Origin: Micromonospora lutea
GTDB lineage: Bacteria; Actinomycetota; Actinomycetes; Mycobacteriales; Micromonosporaceae
DNA: 64,000 bases
Direction of reading: 5' to 3'
NCBI RefSeq assembly: GCF_016863535.1
Contig: NZ_BOPB01000003.1
Span: 1 to 64,000, forward strand
Shown here: positions 9,820 to 18,056 of the stretch, piece by piece
How the letters are laid out: the number at the start of each line of letters is the position of its first letter
Position numbering within the stretch: position 1 is the stretch's first letter
Made by a program: the position numbers and the translations under genes
Notes under the pieces: generated by a model
Seen by the model: the letters and a program-made list of their open reading frames with translations, nothing else
The model's database searches: none
What the model was told of the DNA's origin: nothing

Positions 9820-11388
9820 GTGCGAGTGACCGGTACGGGGCACGCGAGCATGCGGATCGACACGGCCGCGGGCAGCATCCTGTGCGACCCGTGGGTCAAT
9901 CCGGCCTACTTCGCCTCCTGGTTTCCGTTCCCCGACAACTCGCAACTCGACTGGGAAGCCCTCGGCGACGTCGACTACCTGTACGTCTCCCACCTGCACC
10001 GGGACCACTTCGACGCGGCGCACCTCAAGCGGTACGTGTCGAAGAAGGCCACCGTCCTGCTGCCCGAGTTCCCCACCTCGGAGATGGAGGACGAGTTCCG
10101 CGAGCTGGGCTTCACGAAGTTCCTGAAGACCCGCAACGAGGAGGTCGTCGAGCTCGACGGCGGCCTCAAGGTGATGATCCAGGCGCTGACCAGCCCGACC
10201 GACGGTCCGATCGGTGACTCCTCGCTCTGGGTGGAGTACGACGGCATCCGGCTGCTCAACCAGAACGACGCCCGCCCGACCGACCTGAGCACCTTCGCCG
10301 AGCTGGGCCACGTGCACGCGCACCTGCTGCAGTTCTCCGGCGCGATCTGGTACCCGATGGTCTACGAGCTGCCGAACGCGGCGAAGACCGCATTCGGCAA
10401 GCAGAAGCGGGACCGGCAGTTCGACCGCACCTGGCGCTACATCGACGACCTCAAGGCCGACCACGTCTTCCCGATCGCCGGCCCGCCGTGTTTCCTCGAC
10501 GACGAGCTGTGGCAGTTCAACGACATCTTCGGCGACGAGGGGAACATCTTCCCCGACCAGTCGGTCTTCCTGGCCGAGTACGCCAAGGTCGGCGGCACCA
10601 ACGGCATCGTGCTGCTGCCGGGCAGCGTCAGTGAGATCACCACGACCGGCGCCTCCACCACCCACCCGGTGCCGGTGGCGGAGTTCTTCGCCAACAAGGT
10701 CGCCCACCTGGAGGAGATGCGCGAGCGTAAGCGGCCGATCATCGAGGCGGAGAAGGCGTCCTGGCGGCACCCCGAGGTGGACGTGCTCAAGGAGCTGAAG
10801 CGCCGGATCGAGCCGCTGCTCGACGAGTCGATCTACCTTGCCAAGGGTGTCGGCGGTCCGGTCCGCTTCGACCTGGTCGGCTACGACGGTGAAAGCGTCG
10901 AGTCGATCGTGGTGGACTTCCCCGGCAAGCAGGTGCGGCCGTACGCCGACGAGAAGGTCCGCTACCGGTTCCGTACCGAGCGGGCGCTGGTCGAGCACCT
11001 CCTGCACATCGGCGAGGTGGACTGGGTCAACTCGCTCTTCCTGTCCTGCCGCTTCTCGGCCGCCCGGATCGGTCAGTACAACGAGTTCGTGTACGCCTTC
11101 TTCAAGTGCCTCTCCACCGAGCGCCTCCAGTACGCCGAGGGCTGGTACGACGAGCACGAGCGGGCCGTGGACGCCGAGGACATCACCATCGGCGACTGGG
11201 TGGTGCAGCGGCGCTGCCCGCACCTGAAGGCGGACCTGAGCCGGTTCGGCATCGTCGACGGCGATCAGCTCACCTGCCAGCTGCACGGCTGGCGCTTCGA
11301 CCTGCCCAGCGGGCGCTGCCTGACCAGCGTCGGTCACAAGGTCCGCGCCCACCGCGTCGGCGAAGAGGCCCCTCAACCCACCAGCTGA
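9820..11388 (+). CDS. Metallo-beta-lactamase-fold protein fused to a C-terminal Rieske [2Fe-2S] domain
   Basis: 522 residues. N-terminal metallo-beta-lactamase fold with HLHRDH (H58, H60, D62, H63) and a LLQFSGAIWYPMVY segment near residue 170 that recalls CMP-N-acetylneuraminate hydroxylase. At the C-terminus, C466-x-H468 and C486-x-x-H489 form a Rieske cluster motif. Vertebrate CMP-Neu5Ac hydroxylase has the same two domains in the opposite order (Rieske first). A monooxygenase-like role is therefore possible, but the substrate is unknown and no sialic acid genes are nearby. GTG at 9820 is set by GAGGGGG seven bases upstream. The gene is monocistronic and convergent with the next. Confidence 0.85.
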   Translation: MRVTGTGHASMRIDTAAGSILCDPWVNPAYFASWFPFPDNSQLDWEALGDVDYLYVSHLHRDHFDAAHLKRYVSKKATVLLPEFPTSEMEDEFRELGFTKFLKTRNEEVVELDGGLKVMIQALTSPTDGPIGDSSLWVEYDGIRLLNQNDARPTDLSTFAELGHVHAHLLQFSGAIWYPMVYELPNAAKTAFGKQKRDRQFDRTWRYIDDLKADHVFPIAGPPCFLDDELWQFNDIFGDEGNIFPDQSVFLAEYAKVGGTNGIVLLPGSVSEITTTGASTTHPVPVAEFFANKVAHLEEMRERKRPIIEAEKASWRHPEVDVLKELKRRIEPLLDESIYLAKGVGGPVRFDLVGYDGESVESIVVDFPGKQVRPYADEKVRYRFRTERALVEHLLHIGEVDWVNSLFLSCRFSAARIGQYNEFVYAFFKCLSTERLQYAEGWYDEHERAVDAEDITIGDWVVQRRCPHLKADLSRFGIVDGDQLTCQLHGWRFDLPSGRCLTSVGHKVRAHRVGEEAPQPTS

Positions 11389-11401
11389 CGCGCGCCGCCT
11401 T

Positions 11402-11462
11402 CCCCAGTGTTAGGAAGGGCCCCTTTTAGTACGCCAGGCGTTAACAAGGTGCCCTTCCTTAC
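11402..11462. repeat. Dispersed Micromonospora-type intergenic element (copy 1)
   Basis: Sequence TAGGAAGGGCCCC pairs imperfectly with GGTGCCCTTCCTT, giving a hairpin between two convergent genes. The 25 bases at 11436-11460 are identical to 23226-23250. I recall near-identical AAGGGGCCCTTCCTT/GTTAA elements as abundant in Micromonospora and Salinispora genomes. It probably also works as a terminator here. Confidence 0.75.
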
Positions 11463-11465
11463 GCC

Positions 11466-13064
11466 TCAGCGGCCGAGGTCGGCGAGGATGCGCTGGGCGG
11501 CGTTGTGGCCGGCGGCCCCGATGACGCTGCCGGCCGGGTGACAGCCGGCGCTGCCCGCGTACACCCCGTCGACGCCGGTGGCGTAGGGCATCCGGTCGGC
11601 GAACGAGATGGTGTTGTCCACGTGGTGGATGTGCCCGCCGGTGATGCCGAAATGTGCCTCGATGCCGGGCGGCGGCAGCGGCACCGCGTCGGCGATCAGG
11701 TCGCCGGTGCCGGGGGCGTAGCGCTCGCAGATGCCGACCAGCGTGTCGACGTAACCGGGCAGCGCCGCGTCCCAGGTGGTGTCGGCCAACTCGTACGGCA
11801 CGGACTGGACGAACAGCGCCGACGAGTGGTGCCCGGCTGGGTCGGCCAGCGACGGGTCGACGGTCGTGTGCAGGTACCACTCGATGGTCGGCTCCTCCGG
11901 CAACCGCCCGGCCCGCACGTCGGCCCACATGGCGCGTAGCGCCGCCATCGGTGACTCGCCCGCACCGCCGGTCAGCGACGCCGACCCGGGCAGCAGGTGG
12001 ATCGTCGAGCCGAACGGGCTCGGCGCGCCCTCGGGCAGGCAGGAGAAACGGGGCAGACCACGCAGCGCCAGGTTCAGCTTGAGGGTGCTGCCGGTGCGCC
12101 GGACCGCCGCCATCCGGCCGGTGAGCGTGGTCGGCAACGCACCGTCGGGCAACAGCTCGATCAGCCGGTACGGGTCGCAGGCGCCGAGCACCACCTCGGC
12201 GTCGATCTCGCGGCCGTCGGCGAGCACCACACCGCTGGCGGCGCCGCCGTCGAGGGTGATCGCTGTGACCGGGGCGCCGCTGACGATCCGGGCGCCGGAG
12301 GCCCGGGCCGCGTCGGCGAAGGTCCGCGACACCGTACCCATGCCACCCTCGGCGATCATCCAGGTGCCGCCCGAGCCGGGCAGCCGGCACATGTTGTGGA
12401 CCAGGAAGTTGTGCCCGGTGCCCGGGTCGTCGGGGCCGGCGTTGAGCCCGGACAGGCCGTCGGTGACCGCGTACATGCTGACCAGCAGCTCGGACTGAAA
12501 GTCGAAGCGGGCCAGGTAATCGGCGACGGAGCCGCGTACCAGGTCGACGAAGACCTGTCGCAGCGCGGGACGGACGTACCGTTCGGCGGTCTCCTCCACC
12601 GACACCGGCTCGGCCAGCCAGGCCGGCGCGACGTCCTCTCGCAACGCGGCCAGTTCCGCCTGCAACGCCTCGTCGGCGGTCGCGTCGGCGGGGGAGAAGA
12701 CCTCGGCGAGCTGCGCCCGGCTGGCTGCCGCGTCGGTGCCGAAGAGCAGGTACGGCGAGCCGATCCCGCCGGGGGTGGGCAGGAAGTAGTGCGGGTCGCG
12801 GCGCAGCACCGGGATACGGACGTCGAGCGCGGCCAGCAGCTCCGGCGGCATCAGTCCGAGCAGGTACGACCCGGTGGAATGGCGCAGTTCGGGCACCTTC
12901 GGGAAGGGGTTCTCGGTCCGGGTCGCGCCGCCGATCACGTCGGCGGCCTCCAGCACGAGCACGTCCAGCCCGGTCCGGGCCAACAGGATCGCCGACACCA
13001 ACCCGTTGTGCCCCGACCCCACGATCACGACGTCCGCGCGCCCCGGCACCTCACCACCCGCCAC
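11466..13064 (-). CDS. Phytoene-dehydrogenase-like FAD-dependent oxidoreductase
   Basis: 532 residues with an N-terminal dinucleotide-binding motif VVIVGSGHNGLVSAILLA (about 12-29) followed by a GGATRTE flavin contact, and a C-terminal GVYAGSAGCHPAGSVIGAAG FAD-closing motif. This is the amine-oxidase/carotenoid-desaturase superfamily, closest in style to the PYROXD2/CrtI-like NAD(P)/FAD oxidoreductases widespread in actinobacteria. There are no carotenoid genes nearby, so a desaturase role is not implied; substrate unknown. It ends nine bases from the start side of its upstream neighbour, the YihY gene on the same strand, so the two may be co-transcribed. Confidence 0.88.
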   Translation of the reverse strand: MAGGEVPGRADVVIVGSGHNGLVSAILLARTGLDVLVLEAADVIGGATRTENPFPKVPELRHSTGSYLLGLMPPELLAALDVRIPVLRRDPHYFLPTPGGIGSPYLLFGTDAAASRAQLAEVFSPADATADEALQAELAALREDVAPAWLAEPVSVEETAERYVRPALRQVFVDLVRGSVADYLARFDFQSELLVSMYAVTDGLSGLNAGPDDPGTGHNFLVHNMCRLPGSGGTWMIAEGGMGTVSRTFADAARASGARIVSGAPVTAITLDGGAASGVVLADGREIDAEVVLGACDPYRLIELLPDGALPTTLTGRMAAVRRTGSTLKLNLALRGLPRFSCLPEGAPSPFGSTIHLLPGSASLTGGAGESPMAALRAMWADVRAGRLPEEPTIEWYLHTTVDPSLADPAGHHSSALFVQSVPYELADTTWDAALPGYVDTLVGICERYAPGTGDLIADAVPLPPPGIEAHFGITGGHIHHVDNTISFADRMPYATGVDGVYAGSAGCHPAGSVIGAAGHNAAQRILADLGR

Positions 13065-13073
13065 CCTCGCACC

Positions 13074-13913
13074 CTAACCCTCCGCGACCCGGCGGCGGGC
13101 GCGCCAAGCGGACAGGGCCAGAGTGGCGGAGTAACCGGCCAGCACGATCACGTGGAACACGTAGAGCCAGAGCAGGATCGCCACGGCGGCCCCCACCTCG
13201 TCCAGCCCGCCGAAGGGCAGGCCCAGGTCAAGCGGCAGCGAAGCGAAAAGCACGAAACCGTGCAGGAAGCCGGAGAGATTCGCCGCGGTGAAGGACCCCA
13301 TCCCCAGCGTGGAGAGCCAGTCCGGCGAGGCCGGTCCGACCACCCGGAACACCCACATCAGCACCGGCGTGAGCACCAGCCACACCGCCAGGAACGACAG
13401 CACCACCCCGAGCACCCCCGCCCAGCCGCCGCGCCGAACCAGCCCGGTGGTGGTCGGCAGGGCCAGCAGGATCGACAACAGCAGCGCCGGTGCCGGGGCC
13501 AGCAGCGGAAGCAGCAGCAACCGGCCCCGCCAGCCGATCAGATGTTCGTCGGAGCGAGGCGCGGCAACCGAGACGAACGCCCGGCGCAGCCCTTCGCCGT
13601 ACAGCGAGGCCGGCAGCAGCGCGGCCAACGCCAGCCAGGGCGTCAGACCGACCCCGGCCTCGACCAGCGCGACCACCGCGTGCGGCACACCGATCGCGTC
13701 CGGCAGCGTCTCCACGGCGTGCCCGGTGAGCCGCCGTACCTTGGACGCTCCCACCAGCAGTGAGGTGAGCCAGATCGCCAGCAGCGCCACCGGCACCACG
13801 GCGATCGCCCCGTAGAACGTGATCGCGGCGGCGTGCAGCGACAGATCACGACCACGTACCGGGCGGAAAGCCGCCCGGGTAATTCGTCTCGTCCGATCCC
13901 ACGCACCGCCCAT
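13074..13913 (-). CDS. YihY/BrkB-type inner membrane protein
   Basis: 279 residues, six or so membrane segments. The N-terminal DLSLHAAAITFYGAIAVVPVALLAI matches the family's conserved first helix, in which LxLxAAxxxFYxxxxxxP is typical. Members were once misnamed ribonuclease BN; their real function is unknown. ATG at 13913. Transcribed toward the FAD oxidoreductase with a 9-base gap. Confidence 0.85.
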   Translation of the reverse strand: MGGAWDRTRRITRAAFRPVRGRDLSLHAAAITFYGAIAVVPVALLAIWLTSLLVGASKVRRLTGHAVETLPDAIGVPHAVVALVEAGVGLTPWLALAALLPASLYGEGLRRAFVSVAAPRSDEHLIGWRGRLLLLPLLAPAPALLLSILLALPTTTGLVRRGGWAGVLGVVLSFLAVWLVLTPVLMWVFRVVGPASPDWLSTLGMGSFTAANLSGFLHGFVLFASLPLDLGLPFGGLDEVGAAVAILLWLYVFHVIVLAGYSATLALSAWRARRRVAEG

Positions 13914-14123
13914 CGCGCCTCAGTTCCCCGTCCGCTGCCCCGACAACCGTGCCTGTTACCTGAACCGCACCGCCGGTGGTTCGGGCACTCCAACCTTGTC
14001 AGCGAGCCTGACGCGGCAGGGTGAGGTCCTGGGTCTGCGGCGCTGTCGCCCTGAGAGCGTCTATGGATCGGGCATCCCAGCTGCCCGTGGGCCGTCAACA
14101 TCGCAATGTCGACCTCGCCAAGG

Positions 14124-14486
14124 TCAGCCGAAGGCACGGAAGGGGGTGTAGTCAGGCGACAGAACGACCTGAACTGACGCGTCGATGTTGGTGAGGGAGG
14201 GCCGATGGAGCCGGATCATTCCGTCGGTGCCGGAGCGGGTCCAGAGATCAGGTATCCCGTCGCCGCTCACGTCCGGTATGCCGATCACCGCGTTGTAGGC
14301 CGCCTCCGTCCAACCCGTGCCGATCCGGACGTCGCCGTCCCGCGAGTTGGCCGCCTGCTTCAGCGAGTCCAAGCTCACGCTGTTGGCACCCGTGCCGGGA
14401 AGCCCGTGCCGGACGTAGAGCGTGCCTGCGTCCATGTTTCGCCAGAGCAGGTCCGGAGTGCCGTCCCGGTCAGTTCGTTCGCTCAT
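14124..14486 (-). pseudogene. C-terminal remnant of a VCBS/FG-GAP-repeat protein
   Basis: 120 residues containing two repeat units with DRDGTPDLLWRN and DVSGDGIPDLWTRSGTDG, the Ca-binding-like loops of FG-GAP/VCBS beta-propeller repeats found in secreted actinomycete proteins. It lacks a signal peptide and the several repeats a whole protein would need. Its apparent start MSERT is encoded by CGATGAGCGAACG, a motif that also begins the dispersed elements at 1-76 and 56841-57008. Immediately beyond it, in opposite orientation, the Rhs fragment begins. I read this as the 3' end of a longer gene cut by rearrangement. Confidence 0.65.
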
Positions 14487-16380
14487 CGACGCTCAGCGCA
14501 CCTACTCGACTCCCGGTGGCGCGGTGCTGCGGCAGTTCGTCGGCACGGCCCAACAACCGTTGACGGTGGTGGCCGGTGACCATCAGGGCAGCCCGTACGC
14601 AGAGGTGAACCTCTCCGGTGTGATGGAGGCCCGGATCCGTAAGCAGGATCCGTTCGGCAACGTGCGCACGGGCGCGGTCAGCGGCTATCTCCGGACCAAC
14701 CAGGGCTTCCTCGGCGCGGTCCGCGACGACGCCTCCGGCTTCGTGCCGTTGGGTGCCCGGCTGTATGACCCGGAGGTGGGTCGGTTCCTCTCCGCGGACC
14801 CGGTGCTTGATTTGACCGATCCGGTGCAGAACAACGGCTTCACGTACGCCCACAACAACCCGGTCACCCACTCCGACCCGTCGGGTCTGTCGGTGGCATT
14901 GACCCCGTCGGAGACGGCGGCGGCGCTGGCCGGTGCGGGTTTGTCGTCGGCGATGGTAGCTCAGGCGCAGGCCAACATGGGTCGGTCGTTGATCTCGGTC
15001 ATCCTCGACTCCGCGTGGTACATCCTGAAGGAGTTCATCGGCATCAACGACGCCCTGAACTGCTTCGGCGGGGATCTGTGGGCGTGTGGCAGCCTCATTC
15101 TCAACGCGATCCCCTGGACAAAGGTCGCCAAGACTCCCAAGGTCATCGGTGCCATCAACCGTACGATCAACGCTATCCAGGCGTGGCAGGCTGCCAAGCG
15201 GGCGGCTGAGGTCGTGTTGGCGGCGGCGCGGGCCGCTCAGACGGCCGCACTGAACGCCAAGAAGCTTGCCATCGAGCGAGCCAGGAAGGCAGCCCAGGCA
15301 GCGAAGAAGAAACCCGTCGACAAGGTCAACACGACAAGCAACGCGGCGACCAACACGGCCAAGAAGACCGGTAACCGGGTCCAGAAGGATGCCCAGGCCA
15401 ACTCCAACCCGAAGGCATCCTCGGCTGCGTCCAGCGGTGCCGGTAAGAAGACCGGTGGCGGCAAGGGCGATTCCAAGCCGGGTGGCTCGTCGGGTGCCTC
15501 TAGCCGCAGCAACGGCGGCAGTACTGGTGGCTCGTGCAAAAACCCGAACAACAGCTTCGTCCCAGGCACGAAGATCCTCATGGCTGACGGCTCAACCAAG
15601 GCGATCGAGGACGTCAAGCCCGGCGACGAGGTGGTGGTCACCGATCCGGAGACCGGTCGTACCGAGGTGGACACGGTCACCGCCACGATCACCGGCGACG
15701 GTGTCAAACACCTGGTGAAGGTCGTCATCGACACCGACGGCGACCACGGCAGCGAAACCGCCGAGGTCACCGCCACCGACGGCCATCCGTTCTGGGTGCC
15801 CGAACTGGGCGAGTGGATCGACGCCACCGACCTCCAGCCCGGGCAGTGGCTGCAAACCAGCGCTGGCACCTACGTCCAGATCACCGCCATCGACCGCTGG
15901 AGCGTCCCCCGCGCCGTCGTCCACAACCTCACCGTCGCCAACACCCACACGTACTATGTGATTGCGGGCAGGGATCGGTTGTTGGTTCATAACTGTGACG
16001 GCGAAGTCAGCCGCGTATCGGAGAATGCCAGCAAGTCTGCCGAGGCTGCCGACTATGAGGGCGGTTCAGGGGGCCGGGTTCCGGCGCTAGACTACGTGAA
16101 TGGTGCCCTCGAAATTGCTGAGGTTAGATTCGATGATTTCGATGCTGCGGCAGGTGTACTTATTGATCGAAAGCATGGTGTTGCCACCACGCGCAAGATG
16201 GTCGATACGGCAGTTCGGCAATCTATGGCTCTTGAGCAGAATGGTTACACCGGGAGGTGGGAGGTTCCTAACGAGAGGGCGTTTCGTAGGGCCAACAAGG
16301 TATTCCGAGATGCTGGCGTAACGAACATTGTGGCAGTGGTGGTGAAGCATGATCTCGCAGGTTGTAAGTGTACTCGTTAA
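14422..16380 (+). CDS. Orphan Rhs C-terminus with Hint protease and nuclease-like toxin tip
   Basis: Open for 652 residues, but homology to Rhs proteins only begins near nucleotide 14494, so the large YD-repeat shell is missing and the start is unsupported. Order: end of the Rhs core with DPEVGRFLSADP and YAHNNPVTHSDPSG (about residues 113-153); an Ala/Lys/Gly/Ser linker; a pretoxin Hint domain at 372-524, from CKNPNNSFVPGTKI to LLVHN, next residue C525, as for self-cleaving Hints; then a 127-residue tip. The tip has VRFDDFD, GVLIDRK (D582, K584) and TGRWEVPN, a PD-(D/E)xK-like arrangement suggesting a nuclease toxin. Base composition drops to about 50% GC in the tip, suggesting transfer. Could be expressed only if fused by recombination, or be a pseudogene. 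Confidence 0.75.
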   Translation: MPASMFRQSRSGVPSRSVRSLIDAQRTYSTPGGAVLRQFVGTAQQPLTVVAGDHQGSPYAEVNLSGVMEARIRKQDPFGNVRTGAVSGYLRTNQGFLGAVRDDASGFVPLGARLYDPEVGRFLSADPVLDLTDPVQNNGFTYAHNNPVTHSDPSGLSVALTPSETAAALAGAGLSSAMVAQAQANMGRSLISVILDSAWYILKEFIGINDALNCFGGDLWACGSLILNAIPWTKVAKTPKVIGAINRTINAIQAWQAAKRAAEVVLAAARAAQTAALNAKKLAIERARKAAQAAKKKPVDKVNTTSNAATNTAKKTGNRVQKDAQANSNPKASSAASSGAGKKTGGGKGDSKPGGSSGASSRSNGGSTGGSCKNPNNSFVPGTKILMADGSTKAIEDVKPGDEVVVTDPETGRTEVDTVTATITGDGVKHLVKVVIDTDGDHGSETAEVTATDGHPFWVPELGEWIDATDLQPGQWLQTSAGTYVQITAIDRWSVPRAVVHNLTVANTHTYYVIAGRDRLLVHNCDGEVSRVSENASKSAEAADYEGGSGGRVPALDYVNGALEIAEVRFDDFDAAAGVLIDRKHGVATTRKMVDTAVRQSMALEQNGYTGRWEVPNERAFRRANKVFRDAGVTNIVAVVVKHDLAGCKCTR

Positions 16381-16603
16381 TCTGCTCGTCTCGATTGATG
16401 TTGCGGCCGATTCTGAAATCGATCCAGACTTCGCCGTGTCGCTTCAAGGGCAGGCCGCGTCAGTATTCGACGCAATGACGAACGATGAGCGGCGCGAAGT
16501 GGCGCGCTTGGTGCGGGATATGACTCGATTGGAACTAAATTCTGAACGAAAGAGCGCCTTAGGCGAGTTTATCGATGCCTACGGTCTTGAAGATGACGAC
16601 TAG
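16349..16603 (+). CDS. Candidate immunity protein for the Rhs toxin tip
   Basis: 84 residues, acidic, starting at ATG 16349 inside the last 32 bases of the toxin gene. No family recognised. Predicted mostly helical, with an acidic C-terminus ending in GLEDDD. Immediate downstream position, overlap with the toxin, small size and the same lowered GC content are the usual signs of a polymorphic-toxin immunity gene. It could instead be an unrelated small gene; only the context supports the call. Confidence 0.6.
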   Translation: MISQVVSVLVNLLVSIDVAADSEIDPDFAVSLQGQAASVFDAMTNDERREVARLVRDMTRLELNSERKSALGEFIDAYGLEDDD

Positions 16604-17276
16604 AAGTAATTGCATGGCAGTCGTGGCTACACCGTACCGCTTCTGTCTTGGTGTGGGTTAGTGTTGTTTGCCCGATCCTCCCATATGCATCCGCCATCTG
16701 CTCAGAGTTGGTGAAGGGATTGTCACGGTTCTGACTGGCCGCCGGCCTGGGCCCATGGCTGACTAGTGCCTTCGCCTTTGAACGTTGGTCGTGTAATGCG
16801 TCGGTTCTGAGGATGTATCGGGCAGGCTGTCTTCCAGCGCTCGTGGTGGGAGGTGGTGGCCCGGGGGCCGTGCTCGTTGCCAACGTCACGGAGTCATTGC
16901 AGGCACCGGCCGGCCGGATCTGCGTCGCGGGCATCCCCGCAGTTGCGATGGTGCCACTGCCGTTGCTGCTGCGTCTGCTGGCGAGTTGGCCAACGCAACG
17001 CGCGGCGGTCGCCGTCGTGCCGACCGCGGTGGTTGTCGGCGTTCCGTGGGCTATCCGTACGCCGGGTGCCGAGGCGAGGGTCCCATCGACGGGCACACCG
17101 CCGTGGACGCCAGCCGACCCACCGTGGCCGGAGACCGATGACGCGCCGCGAACCGACTGATCGGGTGGTGCTCAACGGTCCGTTGCCGCGTAGGTGCCCG
17201 AGTGGTCGTCGGGCGGGGGCGGCGTTGCCAACGGACGTCCAAGGTAGCGGCGGGGGCGTGTTGGGTGAGCAAAACG
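16604..17276. other. Gene-poor stretch after the toxin/immunity pair
   Basis: No confident gene. The left 200 bases keep the lower GC content of the toxin cassette; the rest returns to chromosomal composition. Open frames on both strands (for example 16813-17160 on the plus strand, alanine/valine/proline-rich) have no family features or good ribosome-binding site. It probably contains decayed sequence and the promoter of the toxin-antitoxin operon at its right end. Confidence 0.4.
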
Positions 17277-17300
17277 GTACCGCATGGTACGGTGCGGTAC
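17277..17300 (+). promoter_or_regulatory. Candidate operator of the first toxin-antitoxin operon
   Basis: Inverted repeat GTACCGC (17277-17283) / GCGGTAC (17294-17300), with a further GGTAC between, directly abutting the antitoxin ATG at 17301. No Shine-Dalgarno lies between, so transcription may be leaderless. Phd/YefM antitoxins typically bind such palindromes to autoregulate. Confidence 0.45.
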
Positions 17301-17600
17301 ATGGCGAAGATTACGCTGCGGGAGTTTCGCGATGGCGTGGGTCGGGTGCTGGAGGGGATCGAGCGCACCGGCGAGCCTGTGATCATCACCAAGTACGAAC
17401 GGCCGGTGGCCGTCCTGATCGGCATCGACGAGTGGGAGGAAATCGAGGCGTTTCGGGACCGCCGGGACTCTGCCGTGATCGCCCGCTCCCGGGCCGAGGG
17501 CGAGTTCGTGCCGCTGTCGGCGGCTCTGGAGTCGCTAGGGGTCGACCCTCGCGAGGTGGAGGCGTTGCTGGCTGACCGGGCCGGCGGTGCCGCGGCGTGA
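17301..17600 (+). CDS. Type II antitoxin, Phd/YefM family
   Basis: 99 residues. MAKITLREFRDGVGRVLEGI followed by GEPVIITKYERPVAVLIGIDEWE is the Phd/YefM fold: an N-terminal DNA-binding dimer (residues 1-55) and a C-terminal segment that wraps the toxin. ATG at 17301 fits the family N-terminus. It overlaps the toxin start by GTGA, the usual coupled arrangement. Confidence 0.88.
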   Translation: MAKITLREFRDGVGRVLEGIERTGEPVIITKYERPVAVLIGIDEWEEIEAFRDRRDSAVIARSRAEGEFVPLSAALESLGVDPREVEALLADRAGGAAA

Positions 17601-17839
17601 AGGTTCAGATCGACCGGGACGTGCTGGTTTGGCTGCACAAGCAGCCTCGCAACGTCTTCTTGACCGTCCTGAGCGCGATCCTCGGCTTGGTCGCCGATCC
17701 TGTGCCGCAGAACTCGACCGAGATGCGCGACGGATCTGGGCGTCGTCTGCGGGTCGGTGACTACCGGGTCCTCTACCGGCTCGACGACGACGAACTGACC
17801 ATCCACCATGTGGGGCATCGCAAGGACGTCTACTCGTAG
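17597..17839 (+). CDS. Type II toxin, RelE/ParE superfamily
   Basis: 80 residues. Starts MKVQIDRDVLVWLHKQP, has LRVGDYRVLYRLDDDELTIHHVGHRKDVY: the R-x-G-x-Y-R strand and the terminal HRKDVY of RelE-type mRNA interferases. GTG start at 17597 overlaps the antitoxin stop. Likely a ribosome-dependent mRNA endonuclease, inferred from family; a ParE-type gyrase target cannot be excluded by sequence alone. Confidence 0.85.
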   Translation: MKVQIDRDVLVWLHKQPRNVFLTVLSAILGLVADPVPQNSTEMRDGSGRRLRVGDYRVLYRLDDDELTIHHVGHRKDVYS

Positions 17840-17962
17840 GCCGCTCGGATCTGGCGACCTGTCTCGACCGCGACGAGCTGATGGTTGAGGGTCAGCGGGC
17901 CTGACCGACCCGCTACCGCTCGTCTGGGCATGCGAGGAGCTGGGCTTGTGGCGGGTTGGCTG

Positions 17963-17984
17963 GTCACCATTGTGTGGTGGTGAC
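17963..17984. terminator. Small hairpin between convergent toxin genes
   Basis: GTCACCA (17963-17969) and TGGTGAC (17978-17984) form a 7-bp stem with an 8-base loop in the 217-base gap between the two toxin stop codons. Weak; offered because no other terminator-like structure is visible there. Confidence 0.3.
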
Positions 17985-18056
17985 GAACGATCCTGCGTGC
18001 CGACTGCGTATTACGGATGAGGCTCAGGTCCTGGCTCTCTTGGCGGGCCGGGTGCC

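Noticed and set aside
9820-11388. Beta-lactamase or antibiotic-resistance enzyme
   Set aside because: The metallo-beta-lactamase fold is used by many hydrolases and oxygenases; the CMAH-like segment and Rieske motif argue for redox chemistry.
11466-13064. Carotenoid biosynthesis gene (crtI)
   Set aside because: No crtB, crtE or other carotenoid gene nearby, and the family has many non-carotenoid members.
16813-17160. A 115-codon plus-strand frame between the immunity candidate and the antitoxin
   Set aside because: No family features, no ribosome-binding site, overlapped by equally open frames on the other strand.
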